64,000 nucleotides of DNA from Areca catechu. Lineage: Eukaryota; Streptophyta; Magnoliopsida; Arecales; Arecaceae. A program made the position numbers and the translations under genes. Positions 12,883 through 24,824 of the stretch are shown piece by piece. The stretch is from the NCBI GenBank assembly GCA_021397845.1, contig CM038039.1, positions 183,432,526 to 183,496,525 of the forward strand, in the 5' to 3' direction. Within the stretch, counting starts at the first letter, position 1. Every line of letters begins with the position of its first letter. The notes under the pieces were generated by a model. The model had not been told where the DNA came from. It was given only the letters and a program-made list of their open reading frames with translations, and ran no database searches.

Positions 12883-14249
12883 AATAAATCCTACATTTAA
12901 TTAAGAATAATATAAGCAGACCACTTAAGATAGCATTCATAACTAGATAAAGAATTTATATCTAATTATGTCTCCCACTATTTTATTTGAATACCATAAC
13001 CCTCACCTATGGTAAGCGAGAAACCTTACCAGGTTTCTTTAGTGGGGTTGAGATCCCAATTCCTCATGAGTGCCTTGTGTTAAATAACAAACACTCATGA
13101 GTTCAAAGGTAGGAATTCCCTTCCAATTGCAACCCATGCAATTCTCAATAAATAAACTGCCTCTAAGACACTTATAGTCTTGTGTTATACAACAAACTAT
13201 AATATCATAGTTTAGTCAGACCCTTCATTTCCATAAAGACATGTTCGAATAATATTGTCCTTATGTTACACAACAAAGCAATACTATCAAACATACTATA
13301 AAGCAAAAACTGCACTAGAATAATTCATATTTAACACTAGGATAGGCCTTGTGTTACACAACAAACCTACTATAGTTGTTAATATGAACTATACCTAGCA
13401 TGAAGGAAGGCAAATTGTAGTCTATTAATTCAACTGGCTTATTCAATTTAAGGTTTCAAATATAGCCAAACTGGCTAGGTAAGTGAAGAGATGAGGGGGT
13501 CCCCTTGTTTCTTTCCTTAGACACCAAATTAATTGGCCAGGTCAGATAATGGAACCAATTAAAAATCTCATTCCCTTTACCTTCCCAGAACCACTTGCCT
13601 AGACACCAATTGGCTAATCATATAACCCTAAATGAATTTACCTCTTGACTAACTTACACTATGACTAAATATTTTAATTATGAGGGCTTGTAGTGGTCTC
13701 AAAACATATCCTAAGATTGACTTAACACATCATAATGTATTCATAACTATACATATATGATATGATATTCATTCCATCAACCGAGCATATTAACCCTAAT
13801 ATGCATATCATAAGCATGATTATAATATGAATCCATTCACCTCACTTGTTCATGGGATATGGCCACAGCGGAACCCCTATATGCCATAGGAGACCTCATT
13901 GAATGGGAAGAGAGAGCCTTTAAACACTCCTATGACCAGATGGCCATGGTGACTAACCTAATCTGAAGCAGTTACTAGGATATAACATATTTTAAATATG
14001 TGATTGAACTAATCACGCATAGAATCATATAATCTTTTAATAACATGCACCATACTTGATAATATGCACTATCATATAACCTTTCAATAGTATGCATCAT
14101 ACAATGATTTATATGCATGATCATATTATCATTCAATATATAATTAAACCCTAATTAGTGGCATGCATCAAAACATGATTACCATATTTGATCATATTCA
14201 CTATACCATTAGCATATTCAATTGACCATTAATTGAATGAAATAAGAGG
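12883..14249 (-). other. C1 untranslated leader
   Basis: About 1.37 kb between PBS and gag start, with no coding potential. It has short imperfect repeats containing TTGTGTTACACAACAAA (for example 13070-13370), also found in inverted form in the leader of C2 (37650-37940). A shared leader feature supports one family. Confidence 0.75.
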
Positions 14250-14261
14250 GCTCTGATACCA
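14250..14261 (-). other. Primer-binding site of C1 (tRNA-iMet)
   Basis: The minus strand reads TGGTATCAGAGC, complementary to the 3' end of plant initiator tRNA-Met, one base inside the LTR. This fixes the orientation and the 5' LTR boundary at 14263. Confidence 0.92.
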
Positions 14262-14262
14262 C

Positions 14263-16644
14263 TGTTGGGTTTTGGTGGCACAGAGGAAGAATGGATTTCA
14301 AAATTTTCATTTTGAAACTCCAAACAACTTGAAACCTAAGCCCAAGATCCCTTATTCATTACAATTAACAAGTCATTCAATTAGGATTTGGAAGAATACC
14401 TAGAATGCTAATTCCTTCTTCTTTTCATTAGGCACACAAGTGCATGCCCTCCAAAGGTGATCCACATAGGAATTGATCCTAGGAAGCACTCCTTAGCAGG
14501 TTGCTTAAAACATTGGGACTCTTTTTGATAGCCTTTCTTCCTTTGGCAGCCTCTCCTTCTTTGCTCAAACCCTTGCCCTCTAGTAGAGCACTCCGAGGCT
14601 TCTCCAAAACCTCTCTTCACTCTCTTTATCACGTCCTAAATCTCTTCCTAAACCCTTATCTTAAAATGGTGAACTTGTCTTAAGGCAAGACTTATGTCCT
14701 AACAAGGCAAGGAAGAGACTAGGTGGATAGAGTGACAGAATGTAAAAATGTAAGAAAGAAGAAAAATTAGATTGCCTTCAACCTAAACACCGAAGGCTAT
14801 TTATAAAAGATAGGGAGGCACCAAAAGTGGGTCTTCATCAGCCCTTGATCTGTCAAATAATAGATCATATAAGACCCTTCATTAAGAAGGAGTCTTATCT
14901 TGAAAGGTCAAGACCTTTCTTGCACCAAGAGACTTCTCTTTATAAAGTTGGCCTCTCGTCCTTATGCCATGTGGCATGTAACCGGTAGAGAAGGGTATTT
15001 AGATGGCGTGGAGTCAAGTGTATTATCCAAGAGACAGGTTCCTTCATTAAGAAGGACTCTTGGATTTAAATCATCTGTGGTTAACATGAAGGGATGCAAC
15101 CCTTCATGTGCATGCCAATTATTCTTCACCGCCCAAGCCAATTTCCACCAGTTACTAGCCACAGTATTAGGACATGGGATAAGGCTAGGAATGCCTTGTT
15201 TTATTTGGAAACAAATCTTCTAAGCAGAAGGACTCTAGGTCCTTTTCTGCATGCCAACTTATCTTGGTGCATAAATTATTTGGCGCCAAGAGTCCCTCTA
15301 TATTTGGACTCTTCAAAAAATTTAAATAAAGGCTGATAAAATCTGGATTAAACCAGATAATTGCTGCACCACCTTGGACACAACCCAATCTAGGATTTTC
15401 TCAAATTGGTTAGCCCATTAAGCAACCTTATAGACCCTATTCAATTGGGTTAGGAGTTAGGTTAGCCTACACATGCTAGTGTGTAATCTAGCTAACCAAT
15501 TAGGATCCCATGACCCTTATAAAATATCAATTGACTTCCTAGGCCAATTCCCTAATGTGTGTGATCCTTTGGGTTCCACATCTAGCCAGTAGTAGGTCTA
15601 GGTCCAAGCCAATTCGATCCAATCGAACCCAATTGACCTAACTAGGTCAAATTGAGCTGACCTAAGTTGCCAATTCGAACTAGCTTTCAAATTGACTCAT
15701 GAATCCAATCGAATTGATTCATGAAAACCTACAAGACATGATTGACATCTAGCAATGTATCATGCCTACCTGAAAGATGAGAAATTTGATAAAAAGTACC
15801 AATATATCTTTCAATGAAAAGTTACCATGCAATTCAATCTTTCGATCTCCCTTTATCCCGAATAAGTGATGGGTATGGATAATTGTCAAACCCTAGCACT
15901 TAGTCATTTCGAATCTCTATGCGATAATGAAGACTCTGCTGATGACTAATTAGAAACCACTTCTAATCTCATCCTGCTTTGATCAAAGACTCTCTAAGTC
16001 ATCAATCGAAGAGATTACTTGGAATAACAATTCCTCGTACTAGGAATGATCGATTCCTTATTGGTCCACTCACATCCTTCATACACCTTCCACCATATTT
16101 GAGAACACCCCATACATGACTCAATGTCATGAATGAGTATGGACCAAAACATGGCTTAGTATGCATAAGGAACCATGGCGACCTCATGTCTAAAGATCAC
16201 TTGTACAACTCCCACTATGAGAACTATCTCTTGACAAGTAGTAAGACTTCCATAAGATATTCTTAGTGCGGATCATTTTAGTGAACTCATACCCTTATCC
16301 TTGTATTAGTGTCTTTACACAAGTGGCTGTGAGACCAACCACCCTCTCCATCGAGCATACATAGGATAAGCTAGTTTTTCCAGAAGCATCGATCCCTGAA
16401 TCGATGATTCAATGACTAGAAATATTTTAGATTAGGGTTTATAGGAACTTAGGTCTCACCATTTGATCTCCATCATAACCCTAATTCCTTTGCCCTAACC
16501 TACGGGGTTCATCATAATCTTTAAATAAGACAAAGCAGTATGATGAAACATAATACCTTTTATTAATTCAATAATGCCATACAAGAGTTGGAAGATTACA
16601 AAAATACCCTTACAAAGATTGGCTTTTATGGCACTTTTCTTTCA
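14263..16644 (-). repeat. C1 LTR (5' LTR on the minus strand)
   Basis: 2,382 bp, TGTTGGG...TTTCA, collinear with 6587-9005. The minus-strand TATA box lies at about 14799-14808. The hairpin arms are conserved at 15084-15093 and 15100-15109. It lacks the 25-bp duplication of the other LTR. Confidence 0.9.
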
Positions 16645-16689
16645 TAGTAAAATTAAGGTACTATAATCGGTGCATAGCGATACATACCA
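16645..16689 (+). repeat. Athila-like LTR-a, 3' terminal 45 bp
   Basis: Continuation of LTR-a after the C1 insertion, ending ATACATACCA. It corresponds to 29040-29088 of LTR-b (ending ATGCACCA). Both are followed by GATTTTTGGC. Confidence 0.8.
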
Positions 16690-16695
16690 GATTTT

Positions 16696-16712
16696 TGGCA
16701 TCGTTGCCAGGA
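16696..16712 (+). other. Primer-binding site of Athila domain A (tRNA-Asp type)
   Basis: TGGCATCGTTGCCAGGA differs at three positions from TGGCGCCGTTGCCGGGG, the complement of plant tRNA-Asp used by Athila elements. The differences are mostly at CpG-type positions. It lies six bases after the LTR end. Confidence 0.85.
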
Positions 16713-17781
16713 ACCTTTGGCACATTATTTTGAAAATAAAAAAAATTAAAAAAAGTTAATAGTTAATATTTTTAATCTTGAGTATCTTGATATAAGGTTA
16801 CCATGGCATAACTTTAAGTTATATTAAATGGTTATCCTAGGATACAAAAAGGTTGAATAAACTTAATTTTTTTAAAAAAAAATCTAAAAATATAAAAAAA
16901 TTCAAAGAAAAAAAATTAAAATATTGGCATTCTCATAACTTATTAGGAGATTAGAGACTTAACCATCGAATTTTTTAAAAAAAAGAAGTAATTAATTTAA
17001 TTTTACTTATGTGATAACTCTAAAGTTTGGACACTTTGTTTGTTGCATTGCATCTCTCCATAATTGACTTTAAGAGCATAACCCATTAATCAGATAAGGT
17101 GGAGAGTTCATCACCCTTAGCCTACAAATCACCACCCTACATGTGCATTGACCCAGACCTTAACTATTAAAATTAATTAGACATCAGCCCTAAGAATTTC
17201 AAGCTCAATAGGACAAGGGAACCCTAGTGTTGGACCAGGTTCAGATCAGTTAGTTGCTTGGTATCTAAGGCAAGTGGTTCAAGAATAAGAGCCCAAAGGA
17301 AGGTAGTTCTTTAATTGGTTCTATTCACTTACCTGGCCAATTTTAATTGGTGTTTAAGGTAAGCAATAGGAGGACCCCCACTAGCCTTACACTTACCTGG
17401 CGGAGTTAGTTAATTGATCTTGGATTTGGAGTGCTCAAAAGTAACCTTAAAATAGTTAGGAGCTATCTAGATATAGGTTAACCCTAGGATAGAAGTGATT
17501 TTGATTGCATCACTTGTTCAAAAAAGAAAAAAAGTTAATTAAAATAACTCTCTCATCTTTTGTCTTTAGTTTATAACTCTCTTAAAAGTCTTTCCTTTAG
17601 ACCTCCTTTCATTCTTCCAATTTTTTAATTAATTTTTAAAAAAATCAAAAAAAAATTGAACTACTATTTGCTTTAGAGTATTACTATAGGGTGTATGCTA
17701 GGTCGTCGATTATTAGAACCTGAAATCATATTCCTAGATCTAGAAATAGATAGAACTTGTAGATCAAATAGATCACGAATT
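16713..17781 (+). other. Leader of Athila domain A
   Basis: About 1.07 kb of AT-rich untranslated sequence between PBS and gag. It is collinear with 29110-30160 of domain B, including the shared GATAAGGTGGAGAGTTCATC and AATTTCAAGCTCAATAGGAC-like blocks. No coding potential was seen. Confidence 0.75.
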
Positions 17782-19430
17782 ATGGATCCTAATCATGAAC
17801 CTGATCCACCATGATAATTGAAGGAGTACATCACTCCTAAATATACCTATTCTCTTTGTATTCAAATACCACCAGTAGAGGCGATCCAGTATGAAATCAA
17901 GTCTAGTGTAATTCAGATGTTACTATGTTTTTATGGACTTGCAAATGAGGATCCTTACAAACACCTAGATGAATTTCTGGAAATATGTTCAACTGTCAAT
18001 ATCCAAAATTTCTTTGATGACATCCTTAGGCTTAAGTTGTTTCCTTTTTCTCTAAAAGATAAAGCCAAGTATTGGTTAAATTTCCTAGATACTGTAACAA
18101 TTTTAACTTGGAACCAACTCCAGAGGGAATTTCTTAAAAAATACTTCCCGATAGAAAAAACTAATCAAATTAGAAAAGCCATAATCAATTTTTCTTAGTT
18201 AGATGGAGAAATGTTTCATGAGACATGGAAGAGATTAAAAGAATTGATTAGAAAATGTCTGCACCATGCTATACCTAAATGGCAATTGGTCTAGTACTTT
18301 TATGATGCTCTGTCAGAAAGGCACTTCCAAATGGTTGATGCCTTATGTGGAGGAACATTTATGCTTAAAAATGAACATAAGGTATGGCAGCTTTTTGAAA
18401 CTCTAAGTGAAAATTCCTTGCATCACATTTCTACTGCACGTAGAGGGATATAGGACCTTAGCGAGGTGGAATGTATGAAGTAGGTCATTCTATAGATATC
18501 TATAGCAAGGTAGATGAACTATCATAAAAACTTGATCAAATTTTATAAGTTAGAAATACTTCCTCCTCACCTACTCAAGTTCATGATGTTTGTATTATCT
18601 AATCAATTCCCAATTATTTGATAGGTGATTATCTAGTCGCATACCAATTTCCTAAGCTTGTTCAAGAGCAAGCCCACCAAGCACAAACCCGAATGGCTCC
18701 TAGACCAAAAAATGATCCATATTCGAATCTTACAATCCTAGCTGGCAAAATCATCCAGGTTTTTCTTGAAAATCCCAACCTATCATCAACCAACATCAAT
18801 TAGGCCTAACCATCAGGAGACCCGGTTTAGAAGTATGTTGTACTCCCAATATCCGAGTACCCCATAACCTCAACCTCCACCGAATATTCATGATCCTTCT
18901 TTTGAAGAAAAGGTGCTACAAGTACTGAAGGGGCTAGAAATGAATACATAACTCCTTCACTTCCACACACAGTCTATTACAAAGCTAGAAACCCAGATAG
19001 GTCAGCTAGCTATAGCTTTCAATAGATGGAAGGAAGGCAAGTTACCTAGCCAGCCCATCAGTCATAATCCTTAGAAGTGGAAAAACATTAAACCAGCTTG
19101 ACCTAACTCAAAAACTAGAGTTGGCTAAGCCAAAGAAGAAAAATATTGAAGAGAAAAAAGAATATATTAGCCAAGCACCTATACTTAAGGCTCCATTCCC
19201 TAGTGCTTTAGAATCCCCTTTATCTTTGGATAAGAAGAATCTAAAAATGAATGAGATGCTTGAGCTGTTTAAACAAGTTCAAATAACTTACCTCTTCTCG
19301 ATGCCATCAAACAAGTTTTAGCTTATGTCAAATTTCTCAAAGATTTATGCACATAAAAATAAAAATCTAAAGCACACATCTGAAGAAGATCCAGTTGATT
19401 AAGCAGGCCAGTTTATTTTTTTAGTAAATA
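17782..19430 (+). pseudogene. Athila-like gag pseudogene, domain A
   Basis: The predicted start is an ATG at 17782 (MDPNHEPDPP), aligning with the start at 30161 in domain B, but two stops (TGA TAA) follow within about 15 codons. An open piece at 17818-18198 carries the Athila-type capsid: VPPVEAIQYEIKSS-like sequence, LDEFLEICSTV, LKLFPFSLKDKAKYWLN and LTWNQLQREFLKKYFP. Further open pieces lie at 18618-18803 and 19121-19321. No CCHC knuckle is seen. Gag would form the particle core. The gene is broken by many stops. Confidence 0.85.
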
Positions 19431-20270
19431 GCCCCACCCAAACTTAAAGATCCTGGTACCCCAATCACATCCTGCATCATAGGAGACCTTATAATTAAAA
19501 AAGCTTTGCTAGATTTGGGTGTAAGTGTAAACCTTCTTACAAGTTCAGTGTATGATTTATTCAAATTCAGAAAATTGAAACCCACGATAATGACTTTACA
19601 ATTAGCAAACCGATCTGTTAAGGTATCCCATGAAATGTTAGAGGACCTGTTGGTAAAAGTAGACGAACTCTACTTTCCTGTTGATTTTCTTATGTTAGAT
19701 ATAGAATCTAGCAATAATCCTAGCCAAATTCCATCATTCTTGGAAGACCCTTCCTAGCAACCGCCAATGCTTGTATAAATTGTAGAACGTGGGTTTTGAA
19801 TGTATCTTTTAAAAATAGGAAGATGAGATTAAATATCTTTAATGCATCCCAAGGCACCTACGTATGATCATAATAAGGTAAACATGCCAGAGGAAGTAAT
19901 AGATAATAAAATTCCTATTTTGCTCGATTTAGACCCTCTACAACCATGTCTAACACATTTTGGAATAGATAATTTTGATATTGACGAATATACCAAAGAA
20001 GTAAATGCATTATTTGAACCACCAAATTTTAGCACCACTCCTTGGACTATAAAGTATGAACAGTTATCAACTCAATCAAGCCCTTTAATACCATCCTTGG
20101 AAGCACCACCCATGCTAGAGTTGAAGCCCCTTCCTACAAAGTTAAAATATTCTTTCATTGGACCCAATGATACCCTTCCAGTAAGCATTGCATCAATCCT
20201 AACCTCTGATCAAGAAAATAAATTGGTGGATGTACTTAAAGAACATAAAGAGGCCATTGATAGACAATAG
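19431..20270 (+). pseudogene. Athila-like protease pseudogene, domain A
   Basis: The open piece 19506-19757 carries the aspartic protease with DLGVSVNLL at the active site (family form DLGAS), followed by KLKPTIMTLQLANRSVK and the decayed flap and C-terminus (FLEDPS, where domain B has ILGRPFLAT). A second open piece at 19842-20270 (142 codons) is the acidic linker between protease and RT, which includes DNFDIDEYTKEVN and DTLPVSIASILT. Domain B keeps a longer version in one frame (54880-55419). The enzyme would have cleaved the polyprotein. Confidence 0.83.
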
Positions 20271-21153
20271 CTGATCTTAAGGGAATTGATCTTTTTGTTT
20301 GCATGCATCACATTTATTGTGAAGCAGAAGCAAAACCACATAGAGACATGCAACAGAGGCTAAAACTAAATATGCGAGAAGTTATAAAACAAGAAGTGGT
20401 AAAATAGTTTGATGCTAGAATTATTTATCCAATTTTGGATACCCAATGGGTCAGTCCAACCCAAGTAGTACCTAAAAAGTTAGGTATTACTGCAATAAAA
20501 AATAAAAAGGGTGAGTTAATTCCTACCCGTTCAACAACAAGTTGGAGAGTGCGTGTAGATTATTGAAAATTGAATGCCGTTACTAGGAAATACCACTTTT
20601 CTTTGCCTTTTATTAACCAAATTTTAGAACGGCTAGTAGGGTAGAGTTTTTTTTATTTTCTTGATGGATATTCAGGATATAACCAGGTCCTAGTATTCCC
20701 TGTCGATCAAGAAAAGACCACCTTTACTTTCTCTTTTGGAATGTTTGCCTTTAAATGCATGCCATTTGGTTTCTATAATGCACCAGCTACCTTCAATGAT
20801 ATATGTTGGCCATATTTTCTGATATGGTTAGATAATTTCTTGAGGTTTTCATGGATAATTTTTTAGTGTTTGATTTTTCATTTGATGACTACCTCTAGAA
20901 CTTAACTAAGTTATTGAAACGATATATGGAGACAAATTTAGTTTTAAGTTGGGAGAAGAGCCATTTTATGATTCATGAGGGAATCATGCTCGGACATATT
21001 ATTTTCGAGTGAGGGATTGAGGTCAACAAACCTAAGGTTGAACTAATCTCGAAACTACCTCCCCCAACCTTAGTTAGACAAGTACGACCCTTTCTTGGCC
21101 ATGCAGTTTTCTATAGATGTTTCATTAAAAGTTTTAGTAAAATCTCACGACCC
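20271..21153 (+). pseudogene. Athila-like reverse transcriptase pseudogene, domain A
   Basis: Broken Ty3/Gypsy RT. Recognisable pieces are QWVSPTQVVPKK, SWRVRVDY (then a stop), FFYFLDGYSGYNQV, EKTTFTFSFGMFAFKCMPFG and NAPATF. The active site, FMDD in the family, reads FMDN (20848-20859), so a catalytic Asp is lost. Stops and small indels occur throughout. It is collinear with domain B, 55680-56560. Confidence 0.85.
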
Positions 21154-21724
21154 TTGTGTAATATGCTTGTGAAAGATAATTCTTTTGAGTTTGACAAAGA
21201 ATGTATGGTTGCTTATCATACTCTTAGAACTGCTTTGACCACAGCACCAATTATTAAGCCTCTAGATTGGACCATACCCTTTGAAATTATGTATGATGCC
21301 TTTGATTATGCTGTAGGGACAATTTTAGGACAGAAGCTTAATTGGAAACCATATATAATTTCTTATGCTAGCAAAACTCTCTCGAATGCTCAATTGAATT
21401 ATACTATCACTAAAAAAGAGTTACTAATATTTGTATTTTCCCTAGAGAAATCTTGATCTTATATAATAGGGTCTAAGGTCCTAGTTTATTCTGATCATGC
21501 AGCATTGAAATATCTACTATCCAAAAAGGATACTAAACCTAGATTGATTAGATGGATCCTTTTATTACAAGAATTTGATCTAGAAATTTTAGATAAGAAG
21601 AGTTCTGAAAATATGGTAGCAGATCATATGTCTAGGATCTTGGTAGAATACAACAAGAAAATAATCAGAGATAGATTTCCTGATGAACAACTATTCTCAA
21701 TTTCTTCCAGTAGTCTTCCCTGGT
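21154..21724 (+). pseudogene. Athila-like RNase H pseudogene, domain A (interrupted by T1)
   Basis: Open pieces at 21154-21456 (KPLDWTIPFEIMYDAFDYAV, IISYASKTLSNAQLNYTITK) and 21505 onward (KYLLSKKDTKPRLIRWILLL, then ENMVADHMSRI) are the RT connection and RNase H domains of Ty3/Gypsy pol. The second piece is cut at 21724 by the T1 element; the frame continues a few codons into T1 only by chance. The coding homology resumes at 24825 with WFANIINYLA, equivalent to WFAHIVNYFG in domain B. Confidence 0.83.
21720..21724. other. Target-site duplication of T1, left
   Basis: CTGGT, repeated exactly at 24825-24829. Confidence 0.9.
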
Positions 21725-23218
21725 TGATGGGGACATCAAAACCCATCCAAGTTTTTCTTTTTTTATCCCAGATTTTATTTTTTATTTTGTAATTTTCTTA
21801 TTCCACCTATTCCAGTTACCTCCACTATTCCCACTTTATCCCTCTTTTATTCCTGACTTATTCCTCTGCAATTCTGGCCATCTTCAACCTCAAGACTATG
21901 ACCAGAACTGCAAATCTTTCACCGCCGGTCCCAGATCCACCATGCCCGACCACCGGCGACCCCCGATGGTCGTCCACCTCCCCCCCAGCGATAATCTTCT
22001 CATGGGAACTCTGGTGAATCCCACCGGAACCACCCATGGCCGTCCGCCCCTGCTGCTCCACCCATGCCGTGCCGCACCCCTCTCCCCCATGCCGCTGTCC
22101 ACCACTGCTGCTCCGCCCGTGCTGTGCCATGCCCCTCTCCCCCATGCCGCCGTCCGCCCCCGCTGCTTCGCCCATGCAGTGCCGTGCCACCCCTCCCCTC
22201 CACCGCCGGACATCACCGCCGCCTGTGCCGCCTGTGTTCCCCGTGCCACCGCCCACCTCCCATCATCGGTGCCGGTGAAGACCACCGGTTCCATCAAGAT
22301 CACCGATGAAGTCTGCCCCTTGGTTTCCATCCGTGGAGAAGAAGCCAGTGAATGAACATGAAAGCTGCACGTTCCTCAAAGCACATGCTCCTCAAAGCAC
22401 ATGGCTTTCAAAGTAGTCCAAAGATGGTGAAGCATGAATCCCAGAGCTGCATGATTTTCAAAGTCACATAGATTTCAAAGCAGGCACTGATCTTAGTGAA
22501 TTTAGAGTATGCCTAATTTATTTATTTTAAATCTGAATGTATGGACCAGTTATGAAGTTATTTAAATTAGTTTTAGATTAGGATTAGTTTGATTTTCCAC
22601 CATATGGGGAGGATTGTGTTCAGTTTTCTACCATATTTTCAGGCTACAAACAAAGCAAGTTTGGTGTGTCACCTTTTATGAGCTGCATGCCTTGTATTCT
22701 TTACTTGGATCCCAAGTTTTGTAAGCCTATATAAAGGCACCTCCTCTCTTGAATAATATATGAAGAATTATGAATTTTTAAGAAAAGAGTGTTCTTGGTT
22801 CTGCCTCCGTTAGGCATGGGCATGAGGCCTGTCTTTCCTTCACCTACAGGTATCGAGGGGTGTAAGACCCCACTACCTTTGCTTTCGAGCATCGAGGGGC
22901 GTCAGGCCCTAGTTATCTTCTTCCTCGCTGAGTCCCCTCTATCATCTTGGAGCTTCTCCTTCATGGCCCCAGGTAGCGACATGGGTGGGATGCTCTAGGC
23001 TTTGCATGTAGTGAGACGGGTGGGATGTCCTAGACTACAAGTAGTGGGGTAGGTGAGATACCCTAGAGGTGCGACGACTCTTCGTGAAGGTAAGTCCCAA
23101 GTCCATAGAGTATCCATCTTTCTTTCCCCTACATATTTTTTGCCTTCTTGACCCTAATCACAGGAAACTTCTCAGCTCTCCAACGATCCTCCAAGCCCCC
23201 CCCCTTTGTCCCGCATCA
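21725..23218 (+). repeat. T1 left LTR
   Basis: Starts TGATGGGGACATC and ends CCGCATCA. It contains a GC-rich, C-biased block (about 21920-22340) with imperfect ~50-60 bp repeats built on CCCATGCCGTGCC and CCCTCTCCCCCATGCC. A TATA box (TATATAAA, 22728-22735) follows an AT-rich stretch, and downstream are repeated GGTGGGATG...CCTAG segments (22980-23065). A 137-codon frame (21942-22355) is open here and a similar one is open in the right LTR, but frames on both strands are open, as C-rich repeats tend to allow. Confidence 0.9.
22728..22735 (+). promoter_or_regulatory. TATA box of T1 left LTR
   Basis: TATATAAA in CCTATATAAAGG context, conserved at 24336-24343 in the right LTR. It is the likely core promoter of the element, with transcript start expected about 30 bp downstream. 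Confidence 0.7.
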
Positions 23219-23331
23219 ATTTTGGTATCAGAGCAGGAGAAGATTAGGGTTCAAAAAAAAAAAGGAAAAAAAAAAGAGAGAAAAAAAAATTACAACGAGC
23301 CTGATTCCAAGTTTTCCCCACCCTAGGGGAA
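23219..23331 (+). other. T1 internal region with tRNA-Met PBS
   Basis: The PBS TGGTATCAGAGCAGG is at 23223-23237, then GATTAGGGTTC, a long A/G-only run (about 23251-23290) and CCCACCCTAGGGGAA directly before the right LTR. No coding capacity. This holds only what is needed to prime both DNA strands. Confidence 0.88.
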
Positions 23332-24824
23332 TGATGGGGACATCAAAACCCATCCAGGTTTTTCTTTATTTATCTTAGATTTTATTTTTTATTTTTGTAA
23401 TTTTCTTATTCCACCTATTCCAGTTATCCCCACTATTCCCACTTTATCCCTCTTTTATTCTTGACTTATTCCTCTACAATTCTGGCCATCTTCAACCTCA
23501 AGACTGTGACCAGAACTCCCAATCTTTCATCACCAATCCCGGATCCGCAATGCCCAACCACTGGCGACCCCCGACGGCCGTCCACCAACCCCCCGGCGAT
23601 GATCTTCTCATGGGAACTCTGGCGAATCCCACTGGAACTGCCCAAGGCCGTCCACCCCTACTGCTCCACCCATGCCATGCCGTGCCCCTCTCCCCCATGC
23701 CATCATCCGCCCCTACTGCTTCGCCCATGCCGTGCCTCGCCCCTCTCCCCCGCACCACTGTCTACCCCTGCTGCTCTGCCCATGCCGACCGCACCCCCCC
23801 TCCCCTCCACCACCGGACGCCGTTGCCACTTGTGCCGCCGCGTGTTCCCCATGCCACCGCCCGCCTCCCATCACCGGTGCCAGTGAAGACCACCGGTTCC
23901 ATCGGGATCGCTGGTGAAGTCCGCCCCCTAGTTTCCATCCATGGAGAAGAAGCCAGCACACGAACGTGAAAGCTACACGTTTCTCAAAGCACATGCTCTT
24001 CAAAGCACATGGCTTTCAAAGCAGTCCAACGATGGTGAAGAATGAATTCCAGAGCTACACGGTTTTCAAAGTCACACAGATTTTAGAGCAGGCATTGATC
24101 TTGGTGAATTCAGAGTATGCCTGATTTATTTATTTTAAATCTGAATGTATGGACCAGTTAGGAAGTTATTTAAATTAGTTTTAGATTAGGATTAGTTTGG
24201 TTTTCTACTATATGGGAAGGATTGTGTTTAGTTTTCTACCATGTTTTTAGGCTACAAACAAAACAGGTTTGGGGTGTTACCTTTTATGAGCTGCATGCCT
24301 TGTATTCTTTACTTGGACCCCAAGTTTTGTAAGCCTATATAAAGACACCTCCTCTCTTGAATAATATATGAAGAATTATGAATTTTTGAGAAAAGAGTGT
24401 TCTTGGTTCTGCCTCCATTAGGAGTGGGCATGAGGCCCGTCTTTCCTTCACCTACGGGTGTCGAGGGGTGTGAGACCCCACTGCCTTTGCTTTCGAGTGT
24501 TGAGGGGCGTGAGGTCCTAGTTATCTTCTTCCTCACTGAGTCCCCTCTATGATCTTAGAGCTTCTCCTTCACGGCCCCAGGTAGCGACATGGGTGGGATG
24601 CCCTAGGCTCCACATGTAGTAAGATGGGTGGGATGCCCTAGACTACATGTAATAGGGTGGGTGAGATGCCCTAGAGGTACGATGTCTCTCCATGAAGGTA
24701 AGTCCCAAGTCCATAGAGTATCCATCTTTCTTTCCCCTACATATTTTTTCGCCTTCTTGACCCTAATCACAGGAGACTTCTCAGCTCTCCAACGATCCTC
24801 CTAGCCCCCCTTTGTCCCACATCA
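23332..24824 (+). repeat. T1 right LTR
   Basis: TGATGGGG...CCCACATCA, collinear with the left LTR, with TATA at 24336-24343 and the GC-rich block at about 23530-23950. A 139-codon open frame (23550-23969) matches the left-LTR frame in position, but the sequence is too repeat-driven to call a gene. Confidence 0.9.

Larger units (their letters stand above)
6587..16644 (-). mobile_element. Copia retrotransposon C1, complete but inactive
   Basis: Full-length Ty1/Copia element on the minus strand inside LTR-a: LTR (6587-9005), PPT, RNase H, RT, integrase, protease, gag, leader, tRNA-Met PBS, LTR (14263-16644). The flanks GAGTG and TAGTA match at three of five bases, a worn target duplication. LTR-a is collinear across the element with LTR-b. 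By eye the first 250 bp of the two LTRs differ at about 20 positions, roughly twice as many as in C2. The polyprotein and LTRs place C1 in the same family as C2. The nearest described lineage is probably Angela/Tork-like, which is not proven here. Confidence 0.9.
21725..24824 (+). mobile_element. T1: LTR retrotransposon with 113-bp internal region
   Basis: Two near-equal direct LTRs (1,494 and 1,493 bp) flank only 113 bp, which holds a tRNA-Met PBS, a homopurine run and a short tract before the right LTR. A perfect 5-bp target duplication (CTGGT) shows normal integration. No gag or pol is present. It is therefore a non-autonomous element, mobilised by enzymes of another element, or an extreme deletion derivative. 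By eye about 8% of positions differ in the first 260 bp of the LTRs. TRIMs have similarly tiny internal regions but much shorter LTRs. Confidence 0.9.
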
